From positions 1-64,000 of the forward strand of contig CANNZV010000948.1 in assembly GCA_947561585.1 (NCBI GenBank): a stretch of 64,000 bases of DNA, read 5' to 3'. Each line of letters begins with the position of its first letter. Positions within the stretch are counted from its first letter, which is position 1. The DNA is from Caprella mutica (lineage: Eukaryota; Arthropoda; Malacostraca; Amphipoda; Caprellidae). The position numbers were made by a program, and so were the translations under genes. The notes below the pieces were generated by a model that was not told where the DNA came from, ran no database searches, and was given only the letters and a program-made list of their open reading frames with translations. This document shows, piece by piece, positions 23,103-34,790 of this stretch.

Positions 23103-25679
23103 TCAGATCCCTTTTTTTCTTTTAAACACCCATTTAGATTTAATTATGTTTAAATCTGAGGTAGGTTTTACGAGCTCAAAAACTTTTTGTTTCTCAAAAG
23201 CATTTAATTCCCTCTCCATGGCATGTTTCCATTTAGAGGATTCAGAACCGCTATTAAGAGCCTCAGATACCGACCTAGGCTCGATATTGATATTCCCATT
23301 TACTAATAAACCCTCCTCCTCCTCAAACTGATCATACTCCCAACTACCATATCTAATAGGAGTTCGACGAATTCTAGACGATCGTCTAAGATCCTGATCA
23401 GGACTGATAGCTGGTACAGGTTGCGCATCAGGGAGGATTATTTGAGGATTATTTTCAGGAGTTTGGTTCTCAGGCCCAGCAGGTTCTGAATCTTCTGAAG
23501 GGAACACCAGTGGAGAGGTAGGAGTCTCAATCAGTCGAGGGTTCTCAATCTTAGATGAAATTGATTCATCAAAGGTTACATTCCTGGAAAAGAAGATTCT
23601 TTTAGATTCAACATCATACATCTTATACCCTTTAGTAACTGTGCCATAGCCAATAAACAGACATTTGGTAGCTTTATTTTCTAACTTTGATCGTTCATCT
23701 CGAGAAATATGCGCATACCCAGTGCATCCAAAAACTTTTACATGACTAACATTAGGTTTTCTAAGATTTAAAGCTTCATATGGAGTTTTATTTACTAAAA
23801 ATGAATTAATGCATCTATTATTTAGATAATTTGCAGTATATAGTGCTTCACCCCAGAATTCCTTATCAATTCCTGAATCAGATAACATACATCTAACTTT
23901 TTCCATAATAGTTCTATCGAATCTTTCAGCTAACCCATTTTGTTCAGGAGTTTTAGGAATAGATTTCTGGTGAATTATACCTTCATTTCGTAAATATGAT
24001 TCAAACTTATTTGAGGTATATTCTCCTCCATTATCTGACTGCAAGGTTTTAATTTTCCTTTCATAAATATTTTCAACCATAGCTTTCCATTCCAAAAACT
24101 TCTGGAACACATCATTCTTATGGGCAATAACATATATCCAGGAGTATCGAGTAGCATGATCAATAAAGGTCAGAAAATATGAATTATTACCCCTGGAAGT
24201 GGGAGTAAATTTCCCACAGACATCTGTGTGGACTAAATCAAGAGGTTTACAATTTTTCTTAATGCTTGTAGAAAAAGGTATTTTATGCATTTTCCCATTA
24301 CAGCAGTGTTCACACACGCCTTCTATAGCTTTTAATTTAATATCCAGACCATTTACTGATTTAGTTCGGATCATTTTAGTCAAGTTATCGTTACCTATAT
24401 GACCGAGCCTTCTATGCCATAGAATGTTTACTTTATTTTGATCAACAGTTACTGCAGCTTTATGAACTAAAGTATTTAGATAATAGAGTTGACCAACACA
24501 GTTAGCCTCAGCAATTAACTCTTTATTTTCGTTCAATATTTTACATTTATCATTTTCAAAAATAATAGAATTATTATTATTTGTCATTTTAGACACTGAT
24601 AGTAGATTAAAAGCTAGATTTGGCACATATAGTACATCATTTATTGTACATTTTCTACTTCCACCACCTGGTATATTCACAATAACAGAAACATTTCCTA
24701 GTGAAATAGCTTGCAAGACATCTCCATTACCTACTTTAACATTGATAGGTTTGCTAATATTTGCAAAATCTTTACATAAATTTTTATCACCACTCATGTG
24801 TGATGAAGAGCCTGAATCTATTATCCAAATATTACTGTCGGCATATTTGTTACAAAGAGCGATATCATTAGCATACATTGTGTGATTAACTTCTATATGA
24901 CTTACATTTACACCATTTGGCTGGTTTTGAGTTCTGTTAGTTTGAGAATACCGTTTAAATTTAAAGCATTCTTTCTTCAGGTGTCCCAATTTTTTGCAAA
25001 AATGGCACTTGATTGACTGTTTATTTACTGCAGCATTAATCTGAGTATTTGATAATGCCAAAGCATCATTGGATTTAATACTCAACTTTTCAGCTTCTCT
25101 CCGGAGTGTGTCAGCTACGGTAATCCAGGTAGGTTTGTCTGTCTGTGCTTCAAGTGCGTTAACAAGCACTTCGAACGGCTCTGGTAGTGATGATAGGAGA
25201 CAAATAACTTTTTCCTCTTCACTGATCACTTGATTTAACAAGGCAAGCTCTTGAAAAACTTCAGTTAGTTCTTTCAAGTGGGAATTGAGTAGTTCGGGAG
25301 ACTTCAATTTTAAGTTGTAAAACTTCTTCTTCGGACGAAATTTGTTCGCCCACGTGTTTTTCTGAAACGTTTCTTGAAGGGTGGTCCAGACAGCTTGTGG
25401 ATCCGTGGGTTGTCCAACTAAGTACAATTGATCCGGTGAAATAGATAGTACTATATCTGCCAGAGCTTTATTCTTGTTATTAGCATAGGCAGCTTTAACA
25501 TCAGTTGAAGCGGAATCTATTGGAACTGGTTTAGTTCCATCAGCAAAATCCATCAGTTTCTCTCTTAAGAGATACATCTTCATCTGTACCCTCCATGTGG
25601 GGTAATTATTTCCGTCTAGGGGAACAATCCCCGGTAACTTATTTGAAGACATGTTTTCAAAGTATTTATTATCATTCAA
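23103..25679 (-). CDS. copia Gag, protease and integrase polyprotein, frameshifted at the end
   Basis: An 858-codon frame. Gag occupies roughly residues 1-240 and ends in a CCHC zinc knuckle (C225, C228, H233, C238). The aspartic protease has IIDSGSSSHM with D288. Integrase has the HHCC zinc module (H422, H427, C456, C459) and the D,D(35)E triad D486, D549 and E585, followed by GKE-like and C-terminal regions with a proline/acidic linker at about 735-790. It breaks as the reverse transcriptase domain begins (KSKWVFKRKK): one extra base in the A-run around 23110-23120 shifts the frame into an early stop. M10 may be the actual start, as the conserved LPGIVPLDGNNY..W block follows it. Confidence 0.95.
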   Translation of the reverse strand: MNDNKYFENMSSNKLPGIVPLDGNNYPTWRVQMKMYLLREKLMDFADGTKPVPIDSASTDVKAAYANNKNKALADIVLSISPDQLYLVGQPTDPQAVWTTLQETFQKNTWANKFRPKKKFYNLKLKSPELLNSHLKELTEVFQELALLNQVISEEEKVICLLSSLPEPFEVLVNALEAQTDKPTWITVADTLRREAEKLSIKSNDALALSNTQINAAVNKQSIKCHFCKKLGHLKKECFKFKRYSQTNRTQNQPNGVNVSHIEVNHTMYANDIALCNKYADSNIWIIDSGSSSHMSGDKNLCKDFANISKPINVKVGNGDVLQAISLGNVSVIVNIPGGGSRKCTINDVLYVPNLAFNLLSVSKMTNNNNSIIFENDKCKILNENKELIAEANCVGQLYYLNTLVHKAAVTVDQNKVNILWHRRLGHIGNDNLTKMIRTKSVNGLDIKLKAIEGVCEHCCNGKMHKIPFSTSIKKNCKPLDLVHTDVCGKFTPTSRGNNSYFLTFIDHATRYSWIYVIAHKNDVFQKFLEWKAMVENIYERKIKTLQSDNGGEYTSNKFESYLRNEGIIHQKSIPKTPEQNGLAERFDRTIMEKVRCMLSDSGIDKEFWGEALYTANYLNNRCINSFLVNKTPYEALNLRKPNVSHVKVFGCTGYAHISRDERSKLENKATKCLFIGYGTVTKGYKMYDVESKRIFFSRNVTFDESISSKIENPRLIETPTSPLVFPSEDSEPAGPENQTPENNPQIILPDAQPVPAISPDQDLRRSSRIRRTPIRYGSWEYDQFEEEEGLLVNGNINIEPRSVSEALNSGSESSKWKHAMERELNAFEKQKVFELVKPTSDLNIIKSKWVFKRKKGI

Positions 25680-26135
25680 TACTTAACAAACATAAACAAA
25701 CAAAGCAGTTAAATTGATTTACTGTTTAACTGAATTGATGTTTTAAAATTATTCTAATTCATAAGAACAACTTCACTGAATATAATTATTAATATTCAAT
25801 TGGAACAGCAACACAAGTCTTAGTTCGCAAGAACCTTTTGTTGAAAGACTGTTTACCAAAGGATAAGGTCACTGATTTAAAGGTAATTTGTGACCTCTCT
25901 TGACACCTCTTCCGCACAAATACTAAATAATTATACTATAAAAACAAGTACATTTTCGCTAGAGCAGTCAATATAATCGACCTCATTAGCGCGTTAACAC
26001 GATATGCTTACACAAGCGTTCGTGCGTATATGTTTCATTTAGTTTAACACTTTTTCACTGCACTTCGTTTTTATTGATTACTGTTATAAACTTCTAACTT
26101 GTTTAAACATAATTTGATTTATAAACTCTTATCGT

Positions 26136-26152
26136 TCTCTGGGCCCATAACC
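26136..26152 (-). other. primer binding site: initiator tRNA-Met anticodon-arm type
   Basis: Immediately inside the 5' LTR, element sense reads GGTTATGGGCCCAG. The plus strand, CTGGGCCCATAACC, is the sequence of the anticodon stem-loop of eukaryotic initiator tRNA-Met (CAU anticodon). Priming by a tRNA-iMet half molecule instead of the 3' CCA end is known for copia-type elements. Confidence 0.88.
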
Positions 26153-26317
26153 TGTTAGAATTAGGTTAAATTACAGTAGGTTAACAACGTTAAGACATAG
26201 AGTTTATTTAAAGAGTAATATGTTATACAGAGAGAAGTCTATTGGAGAGATGAGTGAAATACATCTCTCACTGAGTAATGCAAAGAACCGACTGACTTAA
26301 GAATTTACATGCGGTAA

Positions 26318-26746
26318 GGGGTCTTTACACGAGCACTGGTCAGTGCCACTATTCACCACACTTTTTTCACCACACTGCCCACCAAGTAGCTCAGCGCCTT
26401 TACACGAGCAGAATGTGCTTTGGTGGGCACTGACAATTTAGTATCGTGGTTAGCATCTAATATGCTATTAAACACTAACGCTGTTAGTGTTTTATCTTTA
26501 TAATCTTTTGATTATATTTTCCATAGGCATGGGAGCTCTTCAACTAGGCCAATGAAAGGAGTTGTTGACTGTCTGGCAATCGCTACTGACAGACAGTGGC
26601 ACTTTGTGGTGAGCGTTCGCTCTCAGAGCGATAGCTTGGTCACCACCAAGTTTTGCCAAAAAGGGTGGGGCAAGTAGCAAAGTAGGCGTGGCATAGAGCA
26701 GTGTCACCACAAAGTGGCACTGAGCACTTACCGTGTAAAGGCCCCT
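26318..26746. mobile_element. Harbinger-like MITE inside the copia LTR
   Basis: Comparison with the 3' LTR shows this block is an insertion. Its ends GGGGTCTTTACACG and CGTGTAAAGGCCCCT are inverted, and TAA flanks both sides (26315-26317 and 26747-26749), a 3-bp duplication as in PIF/Harbinger elements. The left flank has lost about seven LTR bases relative to the other LTR, so the duplication is probable, not certain. Subterminal words (GTGGGCAGTG, CACTTTGTGGTGA types) are inverted between halves. It is non-coding. Confidence 0.7.
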
Positions 26747-26869
26747 TAACACGCGCCGGAACTGTAATGGACTTTAGACCTTAAGACCGTTTCTCATAAA
26801 AGTAATACATTGTTATTTAAACAATAGGTAATTTAATATAGCTGAGCTAGTCTAACAGGAAGTTAACAT

Positions 26870-26892
26870 NNNNNNNNNNNNNNNNNNNNNNN
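26870..26892. other. assembly gap (23 N)
   Basis: Unknown bases at the outer edge of the copia 5' LTR; true length is not known. Confidence 1.
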
Positions 26893-29289
26893 TTCCTATT
26901 AATATTTCTACAGGTTATTCAACAATTGAAGGTGCTGAAATTTCTCTTCCGCAAAATTATTTCAAACCATGTTCATCAAAGAGTTAATTTTATCTCCGAA
27001 AATTTGCGTGATTTTTAGAACCCTTCCAGACAGCTCGTTATTGAAGAAATGAAGTTTGATAAGCCATCCCATTATTATTTTAGTCTATAAGTTTAGTTGA
27101 GAAAACTTGTAGGATTTCTCTAATGGTTTCCTGACATTTTTAGAGTGATTTTTGTCAGAAATAACAATGCAATTAAATGATATAACTCTTTTTCATTAAC
27201 TTGTGCATTGTTCGTTGATAAGGAAAATCTGTGAAGTTACAAAAAATAGAAAAATATGAAATGTAAAATGTAGTAAAATCTTATTGTGAGATATTTAAAC
27301 CATTCTACCAAACGATATAAAAATCTGCACTAAATTCCTAATTGCATATTTCGTTATAAAATAAAATAAGAATTCTTGAAACGGGTTGGATTGTTGCATT
27401 CCGCATCACTTCATTCCAAATAAAGTGTAAATATCGTATATTAATATATACAGTTAAATTAGTTACTTTCATAATAACCAATAATAATTGTAGAACAGAT
27501 TATGGCCAAAAATCTTTATAATTGCTTTAAACATTTCGCATTACGAAGATGAAATATTAATGATATTTTGTTTTAACAGCTGCTATATTGTTTATATATT
27601 ATCAATGAATCAAATATTATGAAAAAAATGACAGGAGTTTCGAATATTTGAAGCAATATTCAAATTATATCCCATACCGTGCTTTGAGAAACATGATTTT
27701 GTGCTGATGTTATATCTTAAAAAAATTCTTGAAATTGTATCTCAAAATTGAACGATTTTTGAATATGTTCATTCATAGAATATACTTCACTCGGAACAAT
27801 AAATTCGTATACATATTCTGCAATGGAGTACATTCCTGACATGTACTCAGCTTAATTCGTTTAGAATCAAAATTTGGACGATGTTCCATAGCTCGTTTGT
27901 ATCCATTTGGTCACTGAAGAGCGATATGTTCTCTGGACAAGCATTGAAACTGTGAAATATCCATTTATGAGGAGGCTGTTCTGTTTTCAATAACATTCAC
28001 ATTGGCTGTCTTTTTCCGAAAATAAAAGATGCAATAAAAATGATTAATGAGCAGATAGGAGAATGGAAAAGAAGTTTTTTGTTGGAATTTATATTCTCTT
28101 TAAAAGTATAGATAAAATCAATTTAGAATGTGTACATACATTAAAGTTACTTGTAAAACAAACAAGGATTTATAATTTATGTATATTCCTAATATATATT
28201 TTCGAAAAATTTGTTTCACATATCTTATTAGTTATTATATTTAAAATTAAATCTAATATCTACAAGAAATCACAACTTATCACCTGTTTAAAAAAGAAAC
28301 AATATATAATTATTGTTTCTTTCCATTAAAACTCTAATTTGAATTGCTGGACTTTTAAATTTATGTATTTGAAAATTAGGTATTTAGTTTAATTGATAAC
28401 ATTTGCATACATGGAATATAATTACTGCAGCTGTATACATAACTAAATTACACTAATCATAATGACAGCATTTTTTTTACTCATTTGAATAATTGAAATT
28501 AAATGTGACCGTAATAAATGATCTCTCCATCCGATACCTACTACTACTTTTCAAATTGTGAATTCCATTGATGGTCAAATGGTTCTTTTCTGATGAAACT
28601 TTGACAGAAAGAGTGGCAGACTCTTCCCTTCGGTTCATATTTACTCGAGTGTGAATTTTCACAAGTAGTACATTAGACTATGCTCCATCTTAGGGTGAAA
28701 AAACAAATAACTGGTGATGAATAGAACTGAAAAAGAGACAAATTATCAAGGAAACGCTACAGTTTTTTCTTTTCTATAAAGAGTACATAACTAGAAACCC
28801 TATTTTCATTTTCCTATAAAGTATAAAGTTCATTTGAATATTGTGTTATAATAACTAAATATGTTTTTGCAGAAACTTGAAATATTCTACATTAGAAAAA
28901 ATATTTTAAGATATATTAAAATTTACCTTCTATAGTTTTCGGTTGCAATTATTAGAAAAATATCCCACACTGTTTTCCGATGTTTTTCTTCCGTACATTA
29001 TTTTATTTCTATTCAATGCAGATAGAATACTATGGTGGAATCAGAGAAGATTAAGTAGGTTTCTAGCTTGATATTCATAGGATCAATATGTCATTCCTTT
29101 ACATTCAGCGCAGAGCCTCTTCCAAATCGCTGTATCGTTTGCTAATACTCTCGAAATCCTTTGTGTGTTCCCTCGTGCTTCAGGAAGTTATTCTGTTTGG
29201 ACATTAAATGTTAACATATAAGCAATAAGCATTAGGGTGGAGTGTTTTTTCAACTTTTTTGAATTCGAATATGCATTAGTGCGGAAAAG
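26893..29289. other. AT-rich DNA, no supported feature
   Basis: Short frames at 28063-28329 and 28477-28662 show no domain or repeat relationship. Confidence 0.55.
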
Positions 29290-29720
29290 TTGTTGGCATA
29301 CCTAGTTTGAATGTATAAAAAAATTCACACCTGTCGGATGGCATCTTCATCTGCCACCAGAGCTTCAAAATATCGAAAAATTCTTAAAAACAGGTTGCTT
29401 TTGAAAAAAATTCCAGGACAAAAATAATTTTCGTTTATTTATTCCGCATTTGTGATGAAGTTCGATAGAAATGTATATCATAATTAGCTTTCAAAATTGA
29501 TATCATCGTTATATCATCTTCATCTGCCACCATAATTTCAAAAAATCGAAAAATTCTGAAAAATTGCGTGTCTCTAAAAATTTTGTAAAAATTTTAATTT
29601 CTTCTAATAATTTTGCATTAGTGATATAAGATCATTAAAAAGGTTTTATTATAATTAGATTTCATATTTTAAATCATTGTGACTTCATCTTCATCTGCCA
29701 CAATTAAAAAACAGCATGGA
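29290..29720. repeat. three-copy tandem repeat of about 172 bp
   Basis: CATCTTCATCTGCCA starts at 29342, 29515 and 29686 (spacings 173 and 171). Two copies continue with TTCAAAA.ATCGAAAAATTCT, and copies share CATTAGTG or CATTTGTG upstream. Copies are diverged. Confidence 0.7.
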
Positions 29721-31128
29721 AATATCGTTAAACGGTCGTTATTACATAAATTATAATTGTAAATCAATTTATGAATATATTCCTTCTTATCTTAATTGGT
29801 ATTGAAGTGATTTAACCATTATTGTTTTGAATGCAACTCTCAAATTCCAACCTTGCAACACACAATCTTTTAATGCAGCTTGTACTCAAAAATGGTTTTC
29901 ATAGCTAATGCCTACAGATATCCAATTGACATTTGTATACATTAAAAATTCGAGAAGTACGGCTCTTAGTTTATTTCAAAGTATTTTGAAACAATCTAGA
30001 TCAAATCACGTGGAAGTGGTTGTAAATAGAGTTCAACCTTACGTATCCCAACCTCCAAACCAATGATGAGCAAGGTTCTCCTTTTAACACAACAAAAATG
30101 GAAACTTTAACACTAGAAAAATTCTTTCTTCGTTTCAATTACTGGAAATTTCTTCCTTCCTTCAATTTCTGCTCTTACGAAGCCATCTCTTGCCTTTTCT
30201 CCTGCAACTGAATGAAGTCGAGGCTTCTGTGACCATCTTGATGTATCGTAACACAGCTAGATCGAGTATGGCTGCAAAAATTCAGTAATAATCTATAATT
30301 AAAATTATTATTCTTCACTTACATATAAATATAATTGGTAATTGTATTCCATTTAATACTTTCCCTCAAAATATATTTCATTTTAAATGGAAGGAGGTGT
30401 TCATTTCCAGAGGATTTTCCTTTCTAAATGAATAATTTTAAACTGAATCGCCACTGTCATTGTTTTAAATACACCCTCGATGAATGGCAGTAAATTAATT
30501 AATCATTCGTCACTTAATCGATAGAATTATAAAGGATATGATTCTATATTCTACCTTGCATATTGCTCTTCTCGTTACACGTTTTAGTTTCATAGAGAGC
30601 TACTGCCTCTCCATTGATGATGAAAATGGCGATCGCGTTGAAATAAATAATGGTAGCAATGGAATTAGTGTCCTAAATTCAAATAGAGTAGGTACTGACA
30701 TATTCAGCTATTACGATACCAAATAATTGCATCAATTGGTATGGAAAGAAAAAAAGCTTTTAGTTTTTTCTAATAGACATCAGCCGATGTTAGCCCAAGA
30801 AGGTTATGTTTCTTCCGTCTAAGATTTTAAAAATATAGTTAAAACGCCTAAGAATTGTTAGGTTATCGTTTAAATTCGCAGTGAGGATAACTTCCCGCTA
30901 GTTGCGCAAGGATAATGGTACCAAACACGTTCACAAAATGCTCGTCTTGCTAAAAATCTCAGTGATGGTGTCGTGAATGTAACATTACTTACAAACATCT
31001 TACTGGTTATGATACAAGACGAAAGAAGCTAGTTTCCATTCAGAGAACTTGAATGGAAACTAGGTAATACTGAAAGCAAGAGTAACAATAAAATTGGAAT
31101 TCAAGAATTTAAAATTCTTCAACTCGTA
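29721..31128. other. AT-rich DNA with one perfect short hairpin
   Basis: At 31029-31063 CTAGTTTCCATTCA is perfectly inverted after a 7-nt loop. The 62-codon frame at 30538-30726 starts with a hydrophobic stretch but nothing else supports it. Confidence 0.5.
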
Positions 31129-31710
31129 CCCAGGTAACATTGAGATATTCTCAAAATATTCCCTCGATATCTATATATTCCCTCATTATCCGCAATCGTA
31201 ATATGATATTGAGGGAAAATTCCAGGGATTAGTGAAAATAAGTTGATCACCTAATGATATCGAGGGAATATTCCAGGGACTAGTAAAAATTAGTTGATCC
31301 CCTAACGAAATCGAGGGAATATTCCAAGAATTAGTGAAGATTAGTTGATCCCCTAGCGACATTGATGGAATATTTGAGAAATTAGTGAAAATTAGTTGAC
31401 CCCCTAGCGATAACGAGGGAATATTCCAGGAATTAGTGAAAATTAGTTGATCCCAATTGATATCGAGGGAATATTCCAGGAATTACTGAAAATTAATTGA
31501 TCCCCTAACGATGTCGAGGGAATATTCCAGGAATTAGTGAAATTAGTTGAACCCCTAACGATATCGAGGGAATATTCTAGGATTTAGAGAAAATTAGTTG
31601 ATTCCCTAATGATATCAAGGGAATGTTCCAGGAATTTATAAAAACTAGTGAATCTCTCTCCGATATCGAGGAAATATTCCAGGAATTAGTGAAAATTAGT
31701 TGATCCACTA
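31129..31710. repeat. 51-bp minisatellite with CCCAGGTAAC edge
   Basis: About ten units contain ATCGAGGGAATATTCCAGG, ATTAGTGAAAATTAGTTGA and TCCCCTAACG, with a 51-bp spacing measured at 31261-31312. The left edge begins CCCAGGTAACATTGA, resembling the CCCAGGTAGCAATGA terminus at 56991. The same words return at 32080-32240 beyond a SINE. Confidence 0.9.
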
Positions 31711-31849
31711 ATAATTATAAAAGAAATGAATATAAAAGAAAAAAAGAAATAATCTATGAAATATGAAACTATATTTATCGATGTTAAGCTAAAGAGAAAC
31801 TTGAGTTATCATATTGCATAAAGTTCATTAAAAATCCTACTTTTACTGT

Positions 31850-32060
31850 GTCAAGGATGGTCGAGTGGTTAGCGTCGCAAGCAGAAGTCAACAAGATACT
31901 CGTTCGAGACCCGCAAACATCACTTTATTTCTTTCTCCATTTATTTCCATTTAATTTGTATATAACAATATATATCATTCAACTAATTCATGTAAAGTCA
32001 AACGTACAAGTACATATGCTGTATATGCTAGGAAATATTAATTTTGGAATTCTTATTTTT
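31850..32060 (+). mobile_element. tRNA-derived SINE
   Basis: The head reads GGATGGTCGAGTGGTTAGCG (A-box TGGTCGAGTGG) and later CGTTCGAGACCC (B-box), typical of an RNA polymerase III promoter from a tRNA. The body (CACTTTATTTCTTTC, CCATTTAATTTGTATATAAC, then an AACGTACAAGTACATAT-like tail) matches 55785-55995 in reverse and 1979-2075. It sits within the GAGGGAATATTCC array. The anticodon arm cannot be assigned, and it is not a functional tRNA gene. The 98-codon frame here is a shadow. Confidence 0.78.
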
Positions 32061-32074
32061 TTATCCTTCCTCTA

Positions 32075-32240
32075 TTCTAGATATCCAGGTAATATTCCCA
32101 CTCGATCCCCTCGATATTCAGGGAATATCCCCTTATTATCATGATTATCTCAATTTTATTCCCTTTTTATCGAGGGAATAATAATTTCGCTATTCCTTGC
32201 CCTCCCCTTGTAATCGAGGGAATATTCCAGGGATAAAATT
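32075..32240. repeat. second block of the GAGGGAATATTCC repeat
   Basis: It begins ATCCAGGTAATATTCCC and contains TCGATATTCAGGGAATAT and ATCGAGGGAATATTCCAGG, continuing the 31129 array interrupted by the SINE, with some words inverted. Confidence 0.65.
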
Positions 32241-32333
32241 TTTAAAAGAAATTAATTGAACTAAATCATTGAGATATAAAAATTCTTAGAATTAGAGGAA
32301 GATTAAGTTGAAAGATAGTAAAAATAACCCATT

Positions 32334-34571
32334 TATTTATTTATTTATTGAAACAATATGTCCCTTTCATTTAGATCAAGGTGCCGGTAAAGCTAAACCT
32401 TGATATCTTAAAAAAATATTGTAAATTAGAGTAATACATAAAAACATGAGGAATCATAAAGGCTTATTTAAGCCGAAGATCAAGGGCAACCTATATGAAT
32501 TTAAATTCAAGAAACAAATTCACTCATACCAAACTCAAGAGCAAAACAAAAACACAAAATACAAACATCAGCACCTATAATTATACACAAACCAAAATTA
32601 TATTTTAAAATTAGTAAAATTATTAGAAAACAGAATACAAAGCAAATTTTACGTTACAAGAGATTAAGAGGCTACTTAGAAGTATTTCAATTTTTTCCTA
32701 AACAGAGGTAGACTGTTTAAGTTCTTAAAATGAAGATGTAGTTCATTCCAAAACGATATGGCAGCGTACAGGAAAGATCTCTGAGACACCGCCCTCTTGT
32801 ACTAAGGCAGAACTATGCGGGACGCTCCCCTTGTATTACGGTCATGTACCTCTCCATGTGTCCGTAGATTTAACTTCAGCTGTTTGTCCCTGTAAAACTT
32901 GATGGCCTATAAAGTATACAAATTCAGTTTTAGCTTATATATATCCTCAAGCTTCAGAATATCACATGAAATGAAATACTGATTAGTATGTTCGCCATAA
33001 CCAAGTTCATAAATTGCTCTAACAGCTTTTTTTTGCAGGACAACCAGTTGGTACAGATTAGTCTTTGTAGCACTACCATAAAGCTCTAATCCATAAGTAA
33101 AAAATGGATATATCAAGGAAAAATACAATTTTTTTAGTACATATGTAGGAACATAAGAGTTAATTTTATACAAAATACCAATAGCTTTAGAAATTTTTGA
33201 AGCTATATAGCTAATATGCCCAGAAAATGCTATATAGCTTTTATGCCCAGAAATTCCTATCAATAGCAACACCTAGGAATTCTACAGACTCAGCAGATTC
33301 GATAACATCAGAGTAGAAATTGATAACCACCTCACCTCTGTAAGAGAAAACAACGTACTTAGTCTTCTTAACATTGACAGCTAATTTATTACATAGTAAC
33401 CATTGAGAAACATTAAATAGAGCTGAATTGATTTCATTATTAACGTATAAAAGTCTCTTCTTAGGAAATGAATAGCTCATAGTGCTATCATCAGCATACA
33501 TTATATAATTGAAAAAGTCAGAGGAAGACATAATATCGTTGATAAAGATAGTGAACAGAAGATGGCCTAAAATGGAACATTGTAGCACACCACATTTTAT
33601 TTCTCTTAGAGATGATTGAGCATTATTAGTTGTAACATACTGATATCTATCAGTCAAATATGACATAAAGAAATTCTTTACAATTCCTCTCACACCGTAA
33701 TGCTGCAGTTTAGCTAGTAGAATTTCATGATTAATTAACACGTAGTCAAACGCCTTCGTAAAATCTACAAATATTGAGAAAACATAATTTCCTTTATCAA
33801 GTCCAGTATACAAATAATTAGACATCGACACGAATGCATTGGACAACGACATATTTTTTCTGAAACTAAACTGATGATCTGACAAAATTTTATTATTCAA
33901 TAAATAACTGTAGAGTGTACAGTTTAGAATAAACTAATCTCTCGAAAATCTTGCAGATGGTCGGTAGTACAGACACCGGCACCACTTTGGCTATTTTTAA
34001 AGAGTTAGAAAATTTTTGCTTCCTTTATACATTTGTTAAAAATTACAGCAAGTACAGGTGATAAAATATTTGCTACACGTTTAAAAAAACATACAGGGAC
34101 TACGTAAAGGCTGCTTCTATTATTCTTTAGCGAGTTTATAACTTTATATACTTCATTCCCAGAAAAATTATGCATGAAAAAAGATCTACAATAATTACCA
34201 TTAAGAAAAAAAGATAAATTTACTAGACTGGTTGGCAGGTTATTAGCAATGTTGGATCCTATATTTACGTAAAATTTATTCAGAGCATCAGCTATCTTAG
34301 TACCATCCACAATAACTTCATCATCTGCAACGAGTTTGTTAATGGAATATTTAGTAATAGTCTTTGGCCTAACTAATTCATTAATAAGTGACCATGTCTG
34401 TCTAGTGTTCGATAGATAAGAATTGAACTTATCAAAGTAGATTCTCTCCTCAGAGCAGTCACATAATTTCGATAGCGATTATAAGCATCTTTAGACATTT
34501 TATTATATAAATAAAGCGTATAATATTGATTTCGTCTACGGACTGTATTTTTTAATTCATTTCTTATCTAA
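32334..34571 (-). pseudogene. LINE, reverse transcriptase half (Jockey/CR1-like)
   Basis: Read on the minus strand: a linker (RNELKNTVRRRNQYYTLYL, about 34566 down), a pre-RT region (34310-34005), then the palm at 33900-33241 with DHQFSFRKNMSLSNAF, VDFTKAFDYV (motif A), a decayed QGSILGPLLF-type block (QCSILGHLLF) and YADDS (motif C). A frameshift near 33241-33272 precedes the thumb and C-terminal part (33272-32907 and on to about 32690, SFLYAAISFWNELHLHFKN). The 3' end is a (AAAT)n tail at 32334-32353. Frameshifts and stops make it inactive. The 5' edge at 34571 is a sharp break against CCCAAGCAACC; the matching endonuclease half is at 45741-46790. Confidence 0.88.
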
Positions 34572-34790
34572 CCCAAGCAACCAGTCTATGTTGGCCCCAT
34601 GTGGGCACTTCATGGGTTAGTGGGTTGAACATGGCATATGGTAAAACAATATGGGCACTACATGGGCCCAATGTGTCCTTTCCTTCAGTCGAAATGGCAG
34701 GTAGCACCCACGTGAGGGAGATGTGACAGCCCCATAAGGTTGAATTTCAATGTCGTACCAACATGGTAACAATGTGACGTTTCTGTGGTT
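34572..34790 (+). repeat. left terminal region of the 11.2 kb element
   Basis: After the terminal motif come degenerate words related to CATGTGGGCACT and CCCACGTGAGG, then a CAACATGGTAACAATGTGACG tail. The frame at 34617-34805 is a shadow. Confidence 0.7.

Larger units (their letters stand above)
21385..26892 (-). mobile_element. Ty1/copia LTR retrotransposon, nearly intact
   Basis: Minus-strand element with LTRs at 21385-21722 (3') and from 26153 into the assembly gap (5'). Order along the element: LTR, primer site, Gag with zinc knuckle, protease, integrase, reverse transcriptase, RNase H, purine tract, LTR. Integrase before reverse transcriptase is diagnostic of copia. The LTRs differ by only about five substitutions and one small indel where I could align them by eye, besides a MITE in the 5' copy, so the insertion is fairly young. 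One frameshift splits the polyprotein. The target duplication cannot be checked because the outer edge of the 5' LTR lies in the Ns. Confidence 0.97.
26153..26892 (-). repeat. copia 5' LTR, interrupted by a MITE and truncated by a gap
   Basis: It matches the 3' LTR from TGTTAGAATTAGG to AGTTAACAT, where Ns begin at 26870. The last 45 or so LTR bases and the flank are missing from the assembly. A 429-bp MITE lies inside. Confidence 0.92.

Noticed and set aside
24199..24402. Plus-strand ORF within the copia element, and 23086-23331
   Set aside because: Shadow frames of the minus-strand polyprotein.
31850..31925. Functional tRNA gene
   Set aside because: A- and B-boxes are present but the sequence between does not make a convincing cloverleaf, and the same head and body occur as dispersed SINE copies.
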